64,000 nt of DNA. Source: Bartonella sp. AU16XJBT (GTDB lineage: Bacteria; Pseudomonadota; Alphaproteobacteria; Rhizobiales; Rhizobiaceae). The stretch spans positions 124,001 to 188,000 of the forward strand of contig NZ_JAQITF010000004.1 of the NCBI RefSeq assembly GCF_028618665.1, given 5' to 3'. Under the pieces are notes generated by a model. That model saw only the letters and a program-made list of their open reading frames with translations. It was not told the DNA's origin and made no database searches. The translations under genes and the position numbers were made by a program. This document shows positions 1 through 10,016 of this stretch, piece by piece. The stretch's first letter is position 1; the number at the start of each line of letters is the position of its first letter.

Positions 1-1
1 A

Positions 2-919
2 CAAGAGGAAAAAGAACTCACAGCCTATCACGAAGCAGGACATGCTATCGTGGCTCTCAATGTTCCTGCTGCTGATCCTGTTCACAAAGCAACAATCGTT
101 CCAAGGGGAAGGGCATTGGGAATGGTGATGCAATTGCCTGAAGGTGATCGCTATTCCATGAGTTATCGGTGGATGATTTCTCGTTTGGCTATCATGATGG
201 GCGGACGTGTGGCTGAAGAATTGAAGTTTGGAAAAGAAAATATCACATCGGGGGCTTCTTCTGATATTGAGCAAGCAACTAAATTAGCACGGGCTATGAT
301 CACACGGTGGGGATTTTCTGATCTGCTTGGAAATGTTGCTTATGGCGATAACCAAGATGAGGTTTTTTTAGGGCATTCTGTTGCACGAACACAAAATGTC
401 TCTGAAGAAACAGCACGCATGATTGATATGGAAGTGCGTAAGCTTATTGATGATGCCTATAAAAATGCGACTAATATTTTAAAAACAAAAAGAAAAGAGT
501 GGTTTGCTTTAGCGCAGGGCTTGTTGGAATATGAAACTTTAACGGGTGCTGAAATTAACGAGGTCATTGCAGGAAAACCTCCTTCACGCACACAGAAAGA
601 TGAGGGGGCGGCACCACGGACTTCCTCTGTTCCAAAAACTGGAACAGTGAAGGCAGAGGACTCTGTGGTCGATGAAAAAGACGCCAAAACAGCACCTAAA
701 ACAGTTGCCCATAAAGCAGAGAACGTTAAAAGTGAGGCAAGAAAAGCAGAGGGCGCTGTTGGGAAGAAAACAGCAAATTCCAGTAATACTCAATCCAAGG
801 ATATGGAGCCTAAAAAAGCGCAAAGCGCAAAAGGTTCCACAAAGTCAGTTAATCATTCTCAAAGTAAAAGCAGTGCTGAAAAAAAGTCAAAACCTGTGGG
901 ATCTGATAAAGGAAAATAA
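2..919 (+). CDS. ftsH: ATP-dependent zinc metalloprotease FtsH, C-terminal part
   Basis: This is the peptidase (M41) end of FtsH, the membrane-anchored AAA+ protease that degrades unassembled membrane proteins and some regulators. The 5' end lies before the window. The zinc motif HEAGH is read from about nt 29-43, and the third-ligand region [17 protein letters not shown] follows. After the peptidase domain comes a roughly 110-residue Lys/Ala/Ser/Thr-rich tail, longer and lower in complexity than in enterobacterial FtsH and probably disordered. It lies upstream of glmM, a usual order in Alphaproteobacteria. Identity is secure; the function of the tail is unknown. Confidence 0.96.
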   Translation, partial: QEEKELTAYHEAGHAIVALNVPAADPVHKATIVPRGRALGMVMQLPEGDRYSMSYRWMISRLAIMMGGRVAEELKFGKENITSGASSDIEQATKLARAMITRWGFSDLLGNVAYGDNQDEVFLGHSVARTQNVSEETARMIDMEVRKLIDDAYKNATNILKTKRKEWFALAQGLLEYETLTGAEINEVIAGKPPSRTQKDEGAAPRTSSVPKTGTVKAEDSVVDEKDAKTAPKTVAHKAENVKSEARKAEGAVGKKTANSSNTQSKDMEPKKAQSAKGSTKSVNHSQSKSSAEKKSKPVGSDKGK

Positions 920-972
920 AAACTTTAACGTTTGAGTGATTATGTTTTGGGAAAAATTTTAAATTCTTTGAG

Positions 973-999
973 AAAGGCGCGAGCATTGCTTGCGCCTTT
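973..999 (+). terminator. hairpin after ftsH
   Basis: AAAGGCGC pairs with GCGCCTTT around a loop whose AGC/GCT can extend the stem. It lies about 55 bp after the ftsH stop. No long T tract follows, so termination is likely but not certain. Confidence 0.5.
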
Positions 1000-1439
1000 G
1001 ATGTAATGTTTTCCAAAATATGGAAGAAAAAATTAAGCAAAGCCGTTGTATTATGATGGTTTAGCAGGGGATAAGCTGGTTTGTTGCTTTGCGAGTTGGG
1101 TAAGGGTGTGAGGTTTGGCGATGGGGTGCTGTGTGGATTTGGGCTCAGGGTGTGAGGTTTGGTGATAGGGTGTGAGATTATTCTTTGATTGTGTTCAAGG
1201 GATGTGTAAAGCTTTTTTAGAAGAGGATATTGCTTTATAGGTGAGGTGTAGAAACCTCATTGGTTGAGCGTGGTTTAGATGTGTAGAGGGTGAAGAGGGT
1301 TTTTAATGATCTAAAAAGATGAGGATCGAGTTAGTCTTATTTATAAGGTGAAGGGTATAGGGTGAGGAAGCCTATTGTACCAAGGGGGCTGTTAGAGCTT
1401 TAAAAAAAGCCCAAGGGAAGACGTATAAAGGAAAGAGGC
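1000..1439. other. ftsH-glmM intergenic region, no gene seen
   Basis: About 440 bp without a supported gene. It holds loosely repeated G/T-rich text (ggtgtgaggtttgg occurs twice at about 1106-1166). A purine-rich Shine-Dalgarno (aaaggaaagagg) lies just before glmM. Confidence 0.5.
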
Positions 1440-2798
1440 ATGGTGCAAAAATATTTTGGTACAGATGGAATTCGGGGGAAAGCTAATTCATTTCCTATGA
1501 CACCGGATTTTGCCATGAAGGTGGGGATGGCTGTAGGGTTTTTATTCCGTTCACAACATCAATCGCGTCGTGTGGTGATTGGCAAGGATACGCGATTATC
1601 TGGTTATATGTTGGAAAATGCTTTGGTGTCAGGATTGACTGCTGCGGGGATGGACGTTTTTTTATTAGGACCAATACCAACACCTGCTGTTGCAATGCTT
1701 TGCCGCTCTTTGCGCGCCGATCTTGGGGTGATGATTTCTGCTTCTCATAATCCTTTCTATGATAATGGAATTAAACTTTTTGGTCCTGATGGTTTTAAAC
1801 TTTCAGATGAGATGGAAGCAAAAATTGAACAATTGATCGATACAGATCTTTCAAAATCTTTAGCAAGTTCTGCTGAAATTGGTTCCGCAAAACGGGTCGA
1901 GGGGGATATTTATCGTTATATTGAATACGCCAAACGAACATTGCCCCGTGATGTTCGCTTAGATGCTGTGCGTATTGTTGTAGATTGTGCCAATGGGGCT
2001 GCCTATAAAGCGGCACCCCGTGCTTTATGGGAATTAGGGGCTGAGGTTTTTGCTATTCATGATGAACCCAATGGGACCAATATTAATCAAAAATGTGGCT
2101 CAACTGATTTAAGCTCTTTAAAACGCAAAGTGCATGAAGTGCGTGCGGATGTAGGGATTGCTCTTGATGGAGATGGTGATCGTGTTCTCATTGTTGATGA
2201 AAAAGCACAAATGGTTGATGGGGATCAGTTGATTGCTGTGATTGCTGAAAATTGGCATAAAATGGGACGGTTACGGTGCAATGGAGTTGTCACAACGATT
2301 ATGTCCAATCTGGGACTGGAGCGGTTTTTGAACGGAAAAGGGTTAGACCTTATTAGGACAAAAGTTGGGGATCGTTATGTGGTCGATGCCATGCGCCAAA
2401 AGGGATATAATGTTGGAGGTGAAGCTTCGGGGCATATTGTGCTCAGTGATTTTGGGACAACAGGTGATGGGTTGGTGGCAGCTTTGCAAATTTTAGCTTG
2501 TATGAAGGAGAGTCAAACCCCTATGAGCCAATTATGTAAACGGTTTGAACCTGTACCGCAAATTTTAAAAAATGTAACGATTAAAAATAAAAATGTCTTG
2601 AAAAAAAATCCCGTCAAAACGGCCATTAATCAAGCAGAGAAGCGGTTGGGAAAAGAGGCACGGCTGATAATCCGTGCTTCTGGAACTGAGCCGGTTATCC
2701 GCCTTATGGCTGAAGGTGATGCACGAGAAGTATTGAATACGGTCGTGACAGAGTTGATGGATATTATTACCCATCATGATACACGCGTGGGTGCTTGA
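1440..2798 (+). CDS. glmM: phosphoglucosamine mutase GlmM
   Basis: GlmM converts glucosamine-6-phosphate to glucosamine-1-phosphate in the cytoplasm, feeding UDP-GlcNAc for peptidoglycan and LPS. The 452 residues match the family's usual length. The phosphoserine loop MISASHNP is at about residues 98-105 (Ser102), the metal loop DGDGDRV is mid-protein, the sugar-binding GEASGH follows, and the phosphate-binding [11 protein letters not shown] is near the C-terminus. The ATG is preceded by a strong AAAGGAAAGAGG site. It lies downstream of ftsH, a typical alphaproteobacterial arrangement. Two eroded copies of its 3' end lie just downstream. Confidence 0.97.
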   Translation: MVQKYFGTDGIRGKANSFPMTPDFAMKVGMAVGFLFRSQHQSRRVVIGKDTRLSGYMLENALVSGLTAAGMDVFLLGPIPTPAVAMLCRSLRADLGVMISASHNPFYDNGIKLFGPDGFKLSDEMEAKIEQLIDTDLSKSLASSAEIGSAKRVEGDIYRYIEYAKRTLPRDVRLDAVRIVVDCANGAAYKAAPRALWELGAEVFAIHDEPNGTNINQKCGSTDLSSLKRKVHEVRADVGIALDGDGDRVLIVDEKAQMVDGDQLIAVIAENWHKMGRLRCNGVVTTIMSNLGLERFLNGKGLDLIRTKVGDRYVVDAMRQKGYNVGGEASGHIVLSDFGTTGDGLVAALQILACMKESQTPMSQLCKRFEPVPQILKNVTIKNKNVLKKNPVKTAINQAEKRLGKEARLIIRASGTEPVIRLMAEGDAREVLNTVVTELMDIITHHDTRVGA

Positions 2799-2886
2799 AC
2801 TTTAAGGAATCTTGAGTTTTTTGCGAGGATTTATGGTATCATTGGCCTAAGATTTGGAGCAGAGGGTGTAATCTATTTTTGCAAGC

Positions 2887-2946
2887 GTGTTGGTTGGTCG
2901 TGTAATGGTGGAAGGGGAGGCGCGAGAAGGTTTGCAAGATATTTAA
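2887..2946 (+). pseudogene. decayed copy of glmM 3' end (first)
   Basis: This short open stretch reads VLVGRVMVEGEAREGLQDI and then a stop. It matches GlmM near its end ([19 protein letters not shown]). It is too short to be functional and lies about 90 bp downstream of intact glmM in the same orientation. I infer an old duplication remnant. Confidence 0.6.
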
Positions 2947-3050
2947 GCTATCTTTGAGGGGGGCGGCCCTTGAGGGAAATCTGGCAAATTTGCTGATTGA
3001 GGAGAGGGACAAAAAGCAGATTTTATTCGTGGGGTGGTGTTGGTGAAAAA

Positions 3051-3172
3051 CAGAAGTGGATGGTTTGTTTTTCTGGAACCAAGCCTTCTCTCTGGATGAT
3101 GGCTGTCGGTGGCGCGCGAGAAATTTTGGATGTGCCGTGCAGGAGGTTCGGCCAAGTTATTACCTATCATGT
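3051..3172 (+). pseudogene. decayed copy of glmM 3' end (second)
   Basis: The nucleotides align with the last ~120 bp of glmM: the SGTEP codons are preserved as SGTKP, GDAREVL corresponds to GGAREIL, and the tract ends in a cognate of ITHHD (ITYHV). Frame and context are broken. This is the second eroded glmM fragment in 400 bp. Confidence 0.65.
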
Positions 3173-3315
3173 ATGCTTGTGGGTGTTTGTGCTTTGAGGA
3201 TTTGTGCTTTGAGGAAATGTGAAGGCATTGGGATTGCCTTAGCCCTTTTTATGACAATATGTTGAAAAATTAAGATAAAAATCGTTTTGAATGGTGGGCT
3301 GAAAAAGTAATAAAT

Positions 3316-3490
3316 CGTTATAAGTTCGTGCAAAAAGCAATAAAAGAAGCACAATGCCTCTATCGATAGTGTAATCTTTAAGCGGCAGTGCGGTATCTTA
3401 TTGGAGAAGAATCAAGCACTATTCTATCTTGTGAATTCATGAGAAAGAGCGCTTAGTGGGTTTCAAAAGCATTTTGATCGTTCGTTTAAA
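3316..3490 (+). pseudogene. decayed copy of the C-terminus of the 40.7-kb gene
   Basis: Reading from 3316 gives RYKFVQKAIKEAQCLYR, stop, then AAVRYLIGEESS and later KHFD. This parallels the C-terminal part (RYEAMQEAIKEAQYLHR, AALQYLVSEDQ, KHFD) of the protein encoded at 40722-41291. In-frame stops show it is dead. It is on the opposite strand and 37 kb away from the intact gene, so this is a dispersed rather than tandem copy. Confidence 0.65.
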
Positions 3491-3860
3491 AACGTGTTAA
3501 ATATCGCTTCCATTTTTCAAAAGTGCTATATCTCACAGGTGGTCTTACATGTTCTTTGGGCATCATTTCAAGGTATACGTTTCTCGCAATAGCGCACATT
3601 GTTGCTGTGTTTTGAAAACGAGAGAGTTCATTTTCTACGATCATTTGCTCTGTACGAATGGTTTGTTCTTTTCTACTAATGCCATTTGGAGAGTCTAAAA
3701 ATTTTTCTGCGTATGCAAACATTGGATCATTAAAGTTGGTGTCAAATTTTGCTTTGAAGAAAATATGTTCTATATAATCCCAATGTTTCCTATATTTCAT
3801 TCCGTTAGCTTTAAAAGCTTCCAGTCTTATTGTTAAGTCATTAAATGTAAGTGTCGGCAT
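3486..3860 (-). CDS. hypothetical protein
   Basis: A protein of about 124 residues beginning MPTLTFNDL, with no family I recognise. I chose the ATG at 3860 because AAGGTGA precedes it by a good distance; a longer reading frame reaches 3977 but overlaps the gene upstream. The sequence is soluble, charged and lacks membrane segments. It lies directly downstream of the 3926-4219 gene, so the two may be co-transcribed. Confidence 0.5.
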   Translation of the reverse strand: MPTLTFNDLTIRLEAFKANGMKYRKHWDYIEHIFFKAKFDTNFNDPMFAYAEKFLDSPNGISRKEQTIRTEQMIVENELSRFQNTATMCAIARNVYLEMMPKEHVRPPVRYSTFEKWKRYLTRF

Positions 3861-3925
3861 ACTTTTATCACCTTGCCATAAATCGGCAAAGCGTCCACAA
3901 AAAACAAGCAATATGTGATAATGTT

Positions 3926-4219
3926 TTAAAATATTAATTCTGGAGGATTGTTTGGTAATGTTATTAAATACCTCCAAAATGGGCTCTTATCATGGGGTAT
4001 GTCTACAGTATCTCCCATCTGCGTTTTTAAATATTCTATCGATTCTTTTGCTTTTGCTAATTTCTGGTGGTATTCTAAGCTTTTATAATTTTTATGCACA
4101 TATTCTTCGTAAAGTTTATCGTATTGTTCTAAATTCTCTACACTCGTATATTTTGATAATACTGATATTGAAAAGAAAGCTATAAATATGATGGCGAGCG
4201 TTATGGATAAAGATTTCAT
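3926..4219 (-). CDS. hypothetical protein with N-terminal signal/anchor
   Basis: A 97-residue protein with one hydrophobic N-terminal segment (about residues 5-22), then a Tyr/Glu/Lys-rich helical region, suggesting a periplasm-facing membrane-anchored protein. No family recognised. It precedes the small gene at 3486-3860. Confidence 0.5.
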   Translation of the reverse strand: MKSLSITLAIIFIAFFSISVLSKYTSVENLEQYDKLYEEYVHKNYKSLEYHQKLAKAKESIEYLKTQMGDTVDIPHDKSPFWRYLITLPNNPPELIF

Positions 4220-4816
4220 CGCTTGAACCTTGATGATGATAAATTAAAGCTTTTTAACTGATTCACGCCGAATGTATCAATATGTGTTATTCTGGGGTGG
4301 TAATGTGTCGTAAATTGCCCCTCATAACACTGTTTTTTGCCTGTCGTGTATGGGTATCGCAAGAGGGGGGGAGTATCGTTTAAAATCTCTAGCATTTGCG
4401 GAGGGTTATTCTCTGGGGAGAGTGCTTTGTGACATCCGAAAATACAAAGCAGGCTCTACAATCAATAAAAAAGCGAATTCTACCAAAAGCGTGTAAAAGC
4501 TATTCCTAATATCCGTATTTTAAAGGAGGCTCTGCCCGATGGAGCAGACAGTAAATAGGGAGGGGGTTGGATTGCTTACTTAGAGGCGGTAATGGATTGT
4601 TCTGCTTTTTATTGAATGTTGCTGCAAAAGGGGGGGATTTTGGCAAAAGAGATCTCGACAAGGGAGATCTTGATACAGGATTGCCTTTGCAAGGACAAGG
4701 GAGAATGAGGGAGTGATGAAGATGATAGGGCGTGTGGCAATCGTCCCTTTACTTCATGACAATGAGGCAAATCAAGATTGTTCCAAAGGATGGGGGAAAA
4801 GACTTGGAAAACAAAA
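4220..4816. other. intergenic region, no gene seen
   Basis: About 600 bp with scattered stops in all frames. Around 4635-4670 a short stretch (ttggcaaaag followed by gagat) resembles the 3' end of the YqjE-like gene at 4950, so it may hold another eroded fragment; this is weak. Confidence 0.35.
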
Positions 4817-4850
4817 GGGTGTTTTCTCTCTCGAAGGAAAGAAAACACCC
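4817..4850 (-). terminator. terminator for the YqjE/YqjD-like pair
   Basis: A perfect 11-bp inverted repeat, GGGTGTTTTCT / AGAAAACACCC, with a 12-nt loop. On the minus strand it is followed by a T-rich tract (TTTTGTTTT). It lies 22 bp past the stop of the 4872 gene. Confidence 0.75.
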
Positions 4851-4871
4851 GGGGGGATTAGAATGGCAGTG

Positions 4872-5324
4872 TTACATATTTTCATCTGAAAGGTGGTCTT
4901 TTTTATCTTTTTTCCACAGAAAATAAGTTGCTAGTCCCAGAATGGGGACACCCAATTTGGCAAAAGGGAGATGTTGACTGAGAGCAGCTAGGCTGGAAAT
5001 TGTCGCCTCTGTCACCAGTTTGTGGCGTTGTTCTTCGGTCTTTTTTTGTTGGTCATAGCGTTGATAAGCCTTGAGAATCCGGTTGATCATAAATGCTAAT
5101 CCTGCAAGAAAAAGCCAAATTAAAAACATGATACTGGCGGCGGCAAGAGGCTTCATAACAGTCCATAACGCAAGAAAACCAATGATACATAAAAAAAGTA
5201 AAGCCATGAATAATGAAATGCCAATCAATCCACAGCAAATTGCTTGAAGGCGCACTTGCTTAACCGTGCTTTTAAGCCCTCCACCGACAAGATGGTTTAA
5301 AAGAGGAGCGATAAATTTATGCAT
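4872..5324 (-). CDS. YqjE-like phage_holin_3_6 family inner membrane protein
   Basis: 150 residues. Two hydrophobic segments lie at about 32-56 and 61-82, followed by a charged amphipathic region and a shorter hydrophobic patch near the C-terminus (GVPILGLATYFLW). The architecture fits YqjE-like proteins, which sit next to a YqjD/ElaB-like gene in many proteobacteria. Here it starts 3 bp after the upstream YqjD-like gene, a clear operon. The role is probably stress- or stationary-phase membrane association; the exact function is unknown. Assignment is by architecture and neighbour. Confidence 0.6.
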   Translation of the reverse strand: MHKFIAPLLNHLVGGGLKSTVKQVRLQAICCGLIGISLFMALLFLCIIGFLALWTVMKPLAAASIMFLIWLFLAGLAFMINRILKAYQRYDQQKKTEEQRHKLVTEATISSLAALSQHLPFAKLGVPILGLATYFLWKKDKKDHLSDENM

Positions 5325-5327
5325 TGC

Positions 5328-5666
5328 TTAACGACGCAGTAATTGAGAAAGAATAAAACCAACACCTGCGGCAAACAAAACGCTTTTGCCAGGATTTTTG
5401 CGAACGCATTGGTTCATGGTTTGTTCCAAATCACTGATTTTGTCTTTTGCTTGAGACATGATGTCTTCACTGCTTTCTTTCGCTGAGTGATACAGTTTTT
5501 CCGCTTTGTCTTTGGCTGCATTGAATTTTTTTGCACCAAGATCTGTCAGTGTTGAGGTCATCCCTGAAATTTCATGGCGTAACGTTTCTAGTTGTCCCTG
5601 GAGCTCGTTTTGTAGGTCTTTTTCTGCGGCGGTTTTATTTTTTTGTGGTGTTTTATTATTGGCCAT
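5328..5666 (-). CDS. ElaB/YqjD-like (DUF883) membrane-anchored protein
   Basis: 112 residues: a long charged helical region rich in Lys/Glu/Ala (about 10-85), then KNPGKSVLFAAGVGFILSQL, one C-terminal membrane segment with the Gly pattern typical of the family. Known relatives bind ribosomes at the inner membrane in stationary phase; whether this one does is inference. GAGAGGG precedes the ATG. First gene of a two-gene operon. Confidence 0.75.
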   Translation of the reverse strand: MANNKTPQKNKTAAEKDLQNELQGQLETLRHEISGMTSTLTDLGAKKFNAAKDKAEKLYHSAKESSEDIMSQAKDKISDLEQTMNQCVRKNPGKSVLFAAGVGFILSQLLRR

Positions 5667-5719
5667 GATGTTTTTTCCCTCTCTTATCTATTTTATATTT
5701 GTGTTGGTGTGTTCATCGT

Positions 5720-6736
5720 AATCATTTGCATTGGAGTGAAAATTTTTACTGCTTGGGTAACGCTCAAAGTTTTTTTTGGTTCCCTTCATTTTGTCGAATT
5801 TAAAATTGTTTTTGATAAAATAAATCTCGCCTATAATTCGCCCTATAAGATGGGCTCTTTCCCATAAAGGATCTTCTCTGTTGAAATTGTCTTATGCTTT
5901 TGAAAGGAATTCAGCATCATTCTCCAGCTTTTTGTGGTGTAAGTTTTTTTATAAAAGTTTTGTTAAAGTGGTACATTGAGACTTGTTTTTTAAGGACTTG
6001 GTAATAGGTAAAAAAACGGTTTTAGCGATTTTGCAGGAGAAATTTTGCAAGAGAAGTTATGCCGTCTTTAGGCTTTTGAAGCAGAGAAGAGAAAATAATG
6101 TTGCTTGCTCTTTTTTTTATATATTTGAAGTCTTAAAGCCTATCTCCATTATCCTTTTTTTTACCTGTTAAAATATTGCGATCGTCCTTTTTAAAAGCCT
6201 TATGGCACCTTTTTAATTGTAAAAAGGGGATTTCAGAGAATTGATTTTTTTTAAGAGGTGAATATCTTTTTCTTCAAGTATTCCATCTTTGCTGTTTATT
6301 CCGTACAAATTATCCCATGACGGGAAATATTTTGTTGGGTTTATTCAAGAGCGGCTGAAATGAGAAAAGCTTGCAATATGAGGGGCTCATTCAACAGAAA
6401 TGAGATAAATTATTATTATAAGTCAATGTGTTGTAAGTAGAAAGATGATGCGTTATTTTTATAAATTGAAATATTATTATGGGATATTTCTGACATATTT
6501 ATCATTTTGCCAAATTTACAGCGTAAATTGAGTGAGTAAGATAAATTTGTTGAAGAGTTTCTTTAGAATAAGAGAGAATTTAAGGAAGAAAACTATACTT
6601 GATTTATCAAGTTTTCTTTTTTAAGAGGAATGCGAAAGTGACGTTGAAGGGAAATGGCATTGTGGAACAGTAATGCTATGCGGGATGACGATCCAGTGTA
6701 TAAAGAAGATTAAGACCACAAGAGTGCGAGACAAAA
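5720..6736. other. long intergenic region before exbB with an integrase-leader remnant
   Basis: About 1 kb with no gene. At 6345-6440, read on the minus strand, it carries the same leader text found upstream of the degraded integrases (cacattgacttataataat, then a ctcattt-containing segment). At about 6551 a TTTAGAATAA sequence resembles half of an iron-control box upstream of exbB, but its second arm is poor. Confidence 0.5.
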
Positions 6737-7612
6737 ATGGAATCTGAAACAGTCCCTTTAGAGAATAGTTCTGCTGTATTGGCAGTGCATGATTTTTCTC
6801 CTTTTTCTATGTTTATGGCTGCTGATTGGGTGGTGAAAGCTGTTATTATTCTTTTGTTGCTTGCTTCTCTTATGTCTTGGACAATTGCTTTTGTGAAAAT
6901 TGTTGAGATCACTTTGGCAAAACGACGCGTGCGCCAGGAACTCCAATTGGTTCTTAATGCTCAGACTCTTACGCGTTTAGCTGCCAGCTTGAAAGAAAGC
7001 AAAGGGGCGGGGGTATTTTTTCTCAAAGAGGTTCTTAAAGAGGTCTATCTTTCTACACAACAGGTTAATTTTGTTGCTCCTGAAGGGATAAGCGAAAGCT
7101 CTGTTGAGAGAGCCAATACAAGGAAAAATGTACAAACGCTTGAAGATATTCTCTTTTATGAGGAAAATGATCAATATAAAGATGCTTCTCGCGATGTTTA
7201 TGTTCGCGATGTTCATGAAGGTTTAAAAGAAAGGGTTCATTCGCTTTTGTCGCGCTGCTTGCTGGCTGCGACACGCCGTATTGCGTGTGGGAACGCTGTT
7301 CTTGCAACCATTGGTGCTATTGCGCCCTTTGTGGGGCTTTTTGCAACGGTGTGGGGAATTATGAATTCTTTTATTGGAATTGCTCAATCGCAAACAACGC
7401 GGCTTGATGTGGTGGCTCCTGGAATTGCTGAGGCCTTATTTGCAACGGCGATTGGACTTTTTGTGGCTATTCCTGCTGTTGTTATGTATAACAGCCTTAT
7501 GCGTGCTTTGAATGGTTATCGCAGTGATTTAGGGGATATCGCTGCTGCTCTTGAAAGGCTCTTGAGCCGTGAACTTGATCGACAAAAACAACAGAAAAGT
7601 CATAAAAAATGA
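6737..7612 (+). CDS. exbB: ExbB-type MotA/TolQ/ExbB proton channel protein
   Basis: ExbB is the inner-membrane proton-channel subunit that, with ExbD and TonB, energises outer-membrane transport such as heme uptake. This 291-residue protein has a first membrane segment at about 33-52, a cytoplasmic loop, and two C-terminal segments in a typical ExbB context (AIAPFVGLFATVWGIMNSF; APGIAEALFATAIGLFVAIP). The loop is longer than in E. coli ExbB. It overlaps exbD by 4 bp (ATGA), implying coupled translation. No tonB follows in this window. Possible weak iron-box half site upstream. Confidence 0.92.
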   Translation: MESETVPLENSSAVLAVHDFSPFSMFMAADWVVKAVIILLLLASLMSWTIAFVKIVEITLAKRRVRQELQLVLNAQTLTRLAASLKESKGAGVFFLKEVLKEVYLSTQQVNFVAPEGISESSVERANTRKNVQTLEDILFYEENDQYKDASRDVYVRDVHEGLKERVHSLLSRCLLAATRRIACGNAVLATIGAIAPFVGLFATVWGIMNSFIGIAQSQTTRLDVVAPGIAEALFATAIGLFVAIPAVVMYNSLMRALNGYRSDLGDIAAALERLLSRELDRQKQQKSHKK

Positions 7613-8208
7613 AAGCAAGCTTTAATGATGATTGGGAAACAGAGGATAGTGGGTTGCACAGTGAAATCAATGTGACGCCCTTTATTGATGTTGTGTTGGT
7701 GTTGTTGATTGTTTTTATGGTTGCCGCACCATTGGCAACATCTGTCATTCCTGTTCAACTTCCTTCTATAACGCAAACGCCTTCAGTGGTTCAACCTGAT
7801 GAGCCCCTTTATGTCACTTTGCAAAAAGATCATTCTCTTTACATTGATGATCATCTTATAGAACAAGCAGCCTTGAGAGAAACTTTGTTAAGAGAAACCA
7901 AGCAAAATTTAGAAACAAAAATTTTAATCAAAGCAGATAGTGAAATGGATTATGGCATTGTCATCGATTTATTAAATCAAATACGCATGGCTGGATATCG
8001 TAAAATTGGTCTTGTTGGATTGCAAAATTCTCCCAATCTTGCTGCAAGAGGTGGGGGCAATCATAAAACAGCTGATGCGACAAATGGACCTGTTGTGGCA
8101 GACGGTGCCCTTGAGGGAGCGGGCACTAACGTGGTGGGCCATGTGAAGGCGGTCACAATGAGCGATGCCGTCAATGCGCATAGTTCTGGAACAGCTTCCG
8201 CCCCGTGA
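7609..8208 (+). CDS. exbD: ExbD biopolymer transport protein
   Basis: ExbD is the partner of ExbB in the proton-driven TonB energiser. 199 residues: short cytoplasmic N-terminus, then INVTPFIDVVLVLLIVFMVA, which contains the conserved membrane Asp, followed by a periplasmic domain. The last ~50 residues are Gly/Ala/Ser-rich and extend beyond the usual ~140-residue length. Start overlaps the exbB stop. A decayed copy of its 3' half lies immediately downstream. Confidence 0.93.
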   Translation: MKASFNDDWETEDSGLHSEINVTPFIDVVLVLLIVFMVAAPLATSVIPVQLPSITQTPSVVQPDEPLYVTLQKDHSLYIDDHLIEQAALRETLLRETKQNLETKILIKADSEMDYGIVIDLLNQIRMAGYRKIGLVGLQNSPNLAARGGGNHKTADATNGPVVADGALEGAGTNVVGHVKAVTMSDAVNAHSSGTASAP

Positions 8209-8228
8209 TAAAAAGCGCCTTTTAAACA

Positions 8229-8370
8229 AGGAAATTTTGAAGAAAATAGAGCACTTTCATCAAAGTTACAGAGTGAAATTGATGATGGAACTCTCATCGA
8301 TTAATTAAATCACGCATGCGCTGGAGAGCGTAAAATTAAGTCTTATCGGATGACAAAATTCTCTCAATAT
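8229..8370 (+). pseudogene. decayed copy of exbD 3' half
   Basis: The DNA aligns with exbD from about 7905: atcaaag, agtgaaattgatgatgg, catcgattaattaaatca, cgcatgcgctgg, cgtaaaatt and caaaattctctcaat match the intact gene in order, with stops and indels. Same strand, starting about 20 bp after exbD. Confidence 0.75.
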
Positions 8371-8799
8371 TATCATAGTGCCGCAAGAAATGCGGTATCA
8401 ACCGTTGTCATTGTTCTTTGTGTCTTAATGCGTCTAAAAGCTTTTGCAACGGTGTTCATGGATGATGTTCTCATAAAATAAGAATAAAAAAATCTATTGA
8501 GCACTATCATTTTGGTGCTTCATAAGAAAGAAAGTGGATATCATGATACTCCTCCAATGTTGTGACGGTTATTGGTGAGGTTTATTATAGGGCATTTTTC
8601 CAGTTTTTATCTACACGGGCAAGCAGCGCTTAATGGACTTGTAACAAATAAGAAATTTGGAGGGTGATGGATGAAAAAACAGATTGGTCATGAAAAAGTC
8701 TTATGGCATTTGGATTGCTCATTTTACAAGACAATGAATTCTTCTTAATCCAATCAAGATGATGTGTTGTCTCAATTATCATCGTCAATCATCGCAGGG
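8371..8799. other. intergenic region, no gene seen
   Basis: About 430 bp without a supported gene. Its right part may hold further unrecognisable 3' sequence of the decayed dut copy. Confidence 0.4.
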
Positions 8800-9042
8800 G
8801 GCATGTGAGGGGAGTGCTAAATGAGAAGCGTGGAAGGATGCGTGCTTGAGAAGTTTAAAAGCCCTAAGTGATCAAGGAAAGACGTGTTAAGGGCACTACG
8901 TGTAAAGGTTTTTTTCTCTAAGGGCTTGTATATTTATCAAGATCAGTAAAACCAGCCATCGCAAGAAAGTTTTCTTGTCTCAAATGCTACGATGCTGAAT
9001 GGATAAAGGAACGGGGTGTGAAGCTTGAGAAGAAATAGGAGA
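8800..9042 (-). pseudogene. decayed copy of dut
   Basis: On the minus strand, ttcttctcaa, ttcacaccc and ctttat..attca match the 5' part of dut. The text then continues as a recognisable cognate of the first dUTPase motif (AMAGFTDLD against ATAGSAGLD). Stops and indels show it is dead. It lies downstream of intact dut in the same orientation. The left limit is approximate. Confidence 0.65.
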
Positions 9043-9207
9043 AAAAAGGATGCCGCTCTAAGGGTCCGGTTTAACCAAGGCGTCTTGGGCATAAAACGGC
9101 ATACACCTTCGGCGTTTTAAAAGCCCAAGAGACGCAAAAATCAAGGGATCGGGACGTGAAAGAGTCGTGAGCCCGTATTGCTTTAAAAACAGATTTTTCA
9201 GAGCTGT

Positions 9208-9750
9208 TTAGTTGTGTCCTGTTGAACCAAAACCGCCTGTTCCACGGCTTTCGTTATGGTTTTGAGTATTTTGCTCTGGTTCAATGGCGCAAACATTGAC
9301 TTGGGTTACGGGGGCGATGACTGTTTGGGCAATGCGCATGCCCCGTTGAATGGAAAAGTCTTCCTGACCCAAATTGATGAGAAGGACTTTGATTTCGCCA
9401 CGGTAATCACTATCAATGGTTCCAGGGGTATTGAGGCATGTGATGCCATGCTTTAAAGCTAAGCCAGAGCGTGGACGTATTTGTGCTTCAAGCCCCAGTG
9501 ATAAATGAAAAATGAGACCCGTTGGAATAAGAGCACGCTGCCCTGGCGCAAGAACAAGCGTTTCTTCTTCTCCAATGGCTGCACGCAGATCAAGACCGGC
9601 AGAACCCGCTGTTGCGTAGTGAGGAAGTTCTAGACCTTGTCCGTGTTCAAGACGTTGAACGAATAAAGTCACCGGGTGTGAAGATTGAGAAGAAACACCA
9701 TTTTCTTGGTTGTTTAGAGGAGCGTTGGTTTCAGTGTTCGGCATGATCAA
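9208..9750 (-). CDS. dut: deoxyuridine 5'-triphosphate nucleotidohydrolase (dUTPase)
   Basis: Hydrolyses dUTP to dUMP and pyrophosphate, keeping uracil out of DNA and supplying dTMP synthesis. All five trimeric dUTPase motifs are visible in order: [41 protein letters not shown] and [10 protein letters not shown]. The 180 residues include an N-terminal extension of about 25 residues (polar, Asn/Ser/Gln-rich). The start could be the first Met or Met3 (MPNTETN). A decayed copy lies downstream. Confidence 0.96.
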   Translation of the reverse strand: MIMPNTETNAPLNNQENGVSSQSSHPVTLFVQRLEHGQGLELPHYATAGSAGLDLRAAIGEEETLVLAPGQRALIPTGLIFHLSLGLEAQIRPRSGLALKHGITCLNTPGTIDSDYRGEIKVLLINLGQEDFSIQRGMRIAQTVIAPVTQVNVCAIEPEQNTQNHNESRGTGGFGSTGHN

Positions 9751-9839
9751 GGTATGTCCAAAATATGAGGTCTCGAAAAAAATAACACTTTAACAAAAGA
9801 TAGCCATAAAACAAGTCAATAAAGGTTTTTTGATATAGG

Positions 9840-10016
9840 TTGTCCCCAGGGCGTGGTTATCATCTTTTGTTGATCCACAAAATTCCAAATCAGCACCAAT
9901 GAAATTTTCCGGAATAGCCTTCCCAATGATGGCTTATGGCTATGAAGGAACACGTGCATTTGCGATCTCAATGATTTGTTACAGAGAAGATTTCTTAGAT
10001 ACTAAAGGTCAAAATA
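9840..10016 (+). pseudogene. unidentified coding remnant
   Basis: One frame is open here without a usable start and reads like protein (for example GIAFPMMAYGYEGTRAFAIS and later CYREDFLDTKG). I do not recognise the family. It is probably the leftover of a deleted gene. Confidence 0.3.

Noticed and set aside
4732..4926. Plus-strand gene over the YqjE-like 3' end
   Set aside because: Overlaps the terminator and the 3' end of a well-supported minus-strand gene; composition is not coding-like.
6545..6570. Iron-control box upstream of exbB
   Set aside because: TTTAGAATAA has a good first arm but the second arm (gagagaatt) does not mirror it; noted only as a half site.
8200..9200. tonB downstream of exbBD
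   Set aside because: No TonB-like proline-rich or C-terminal domain can be read; only decayed exbD and dut copies are present.
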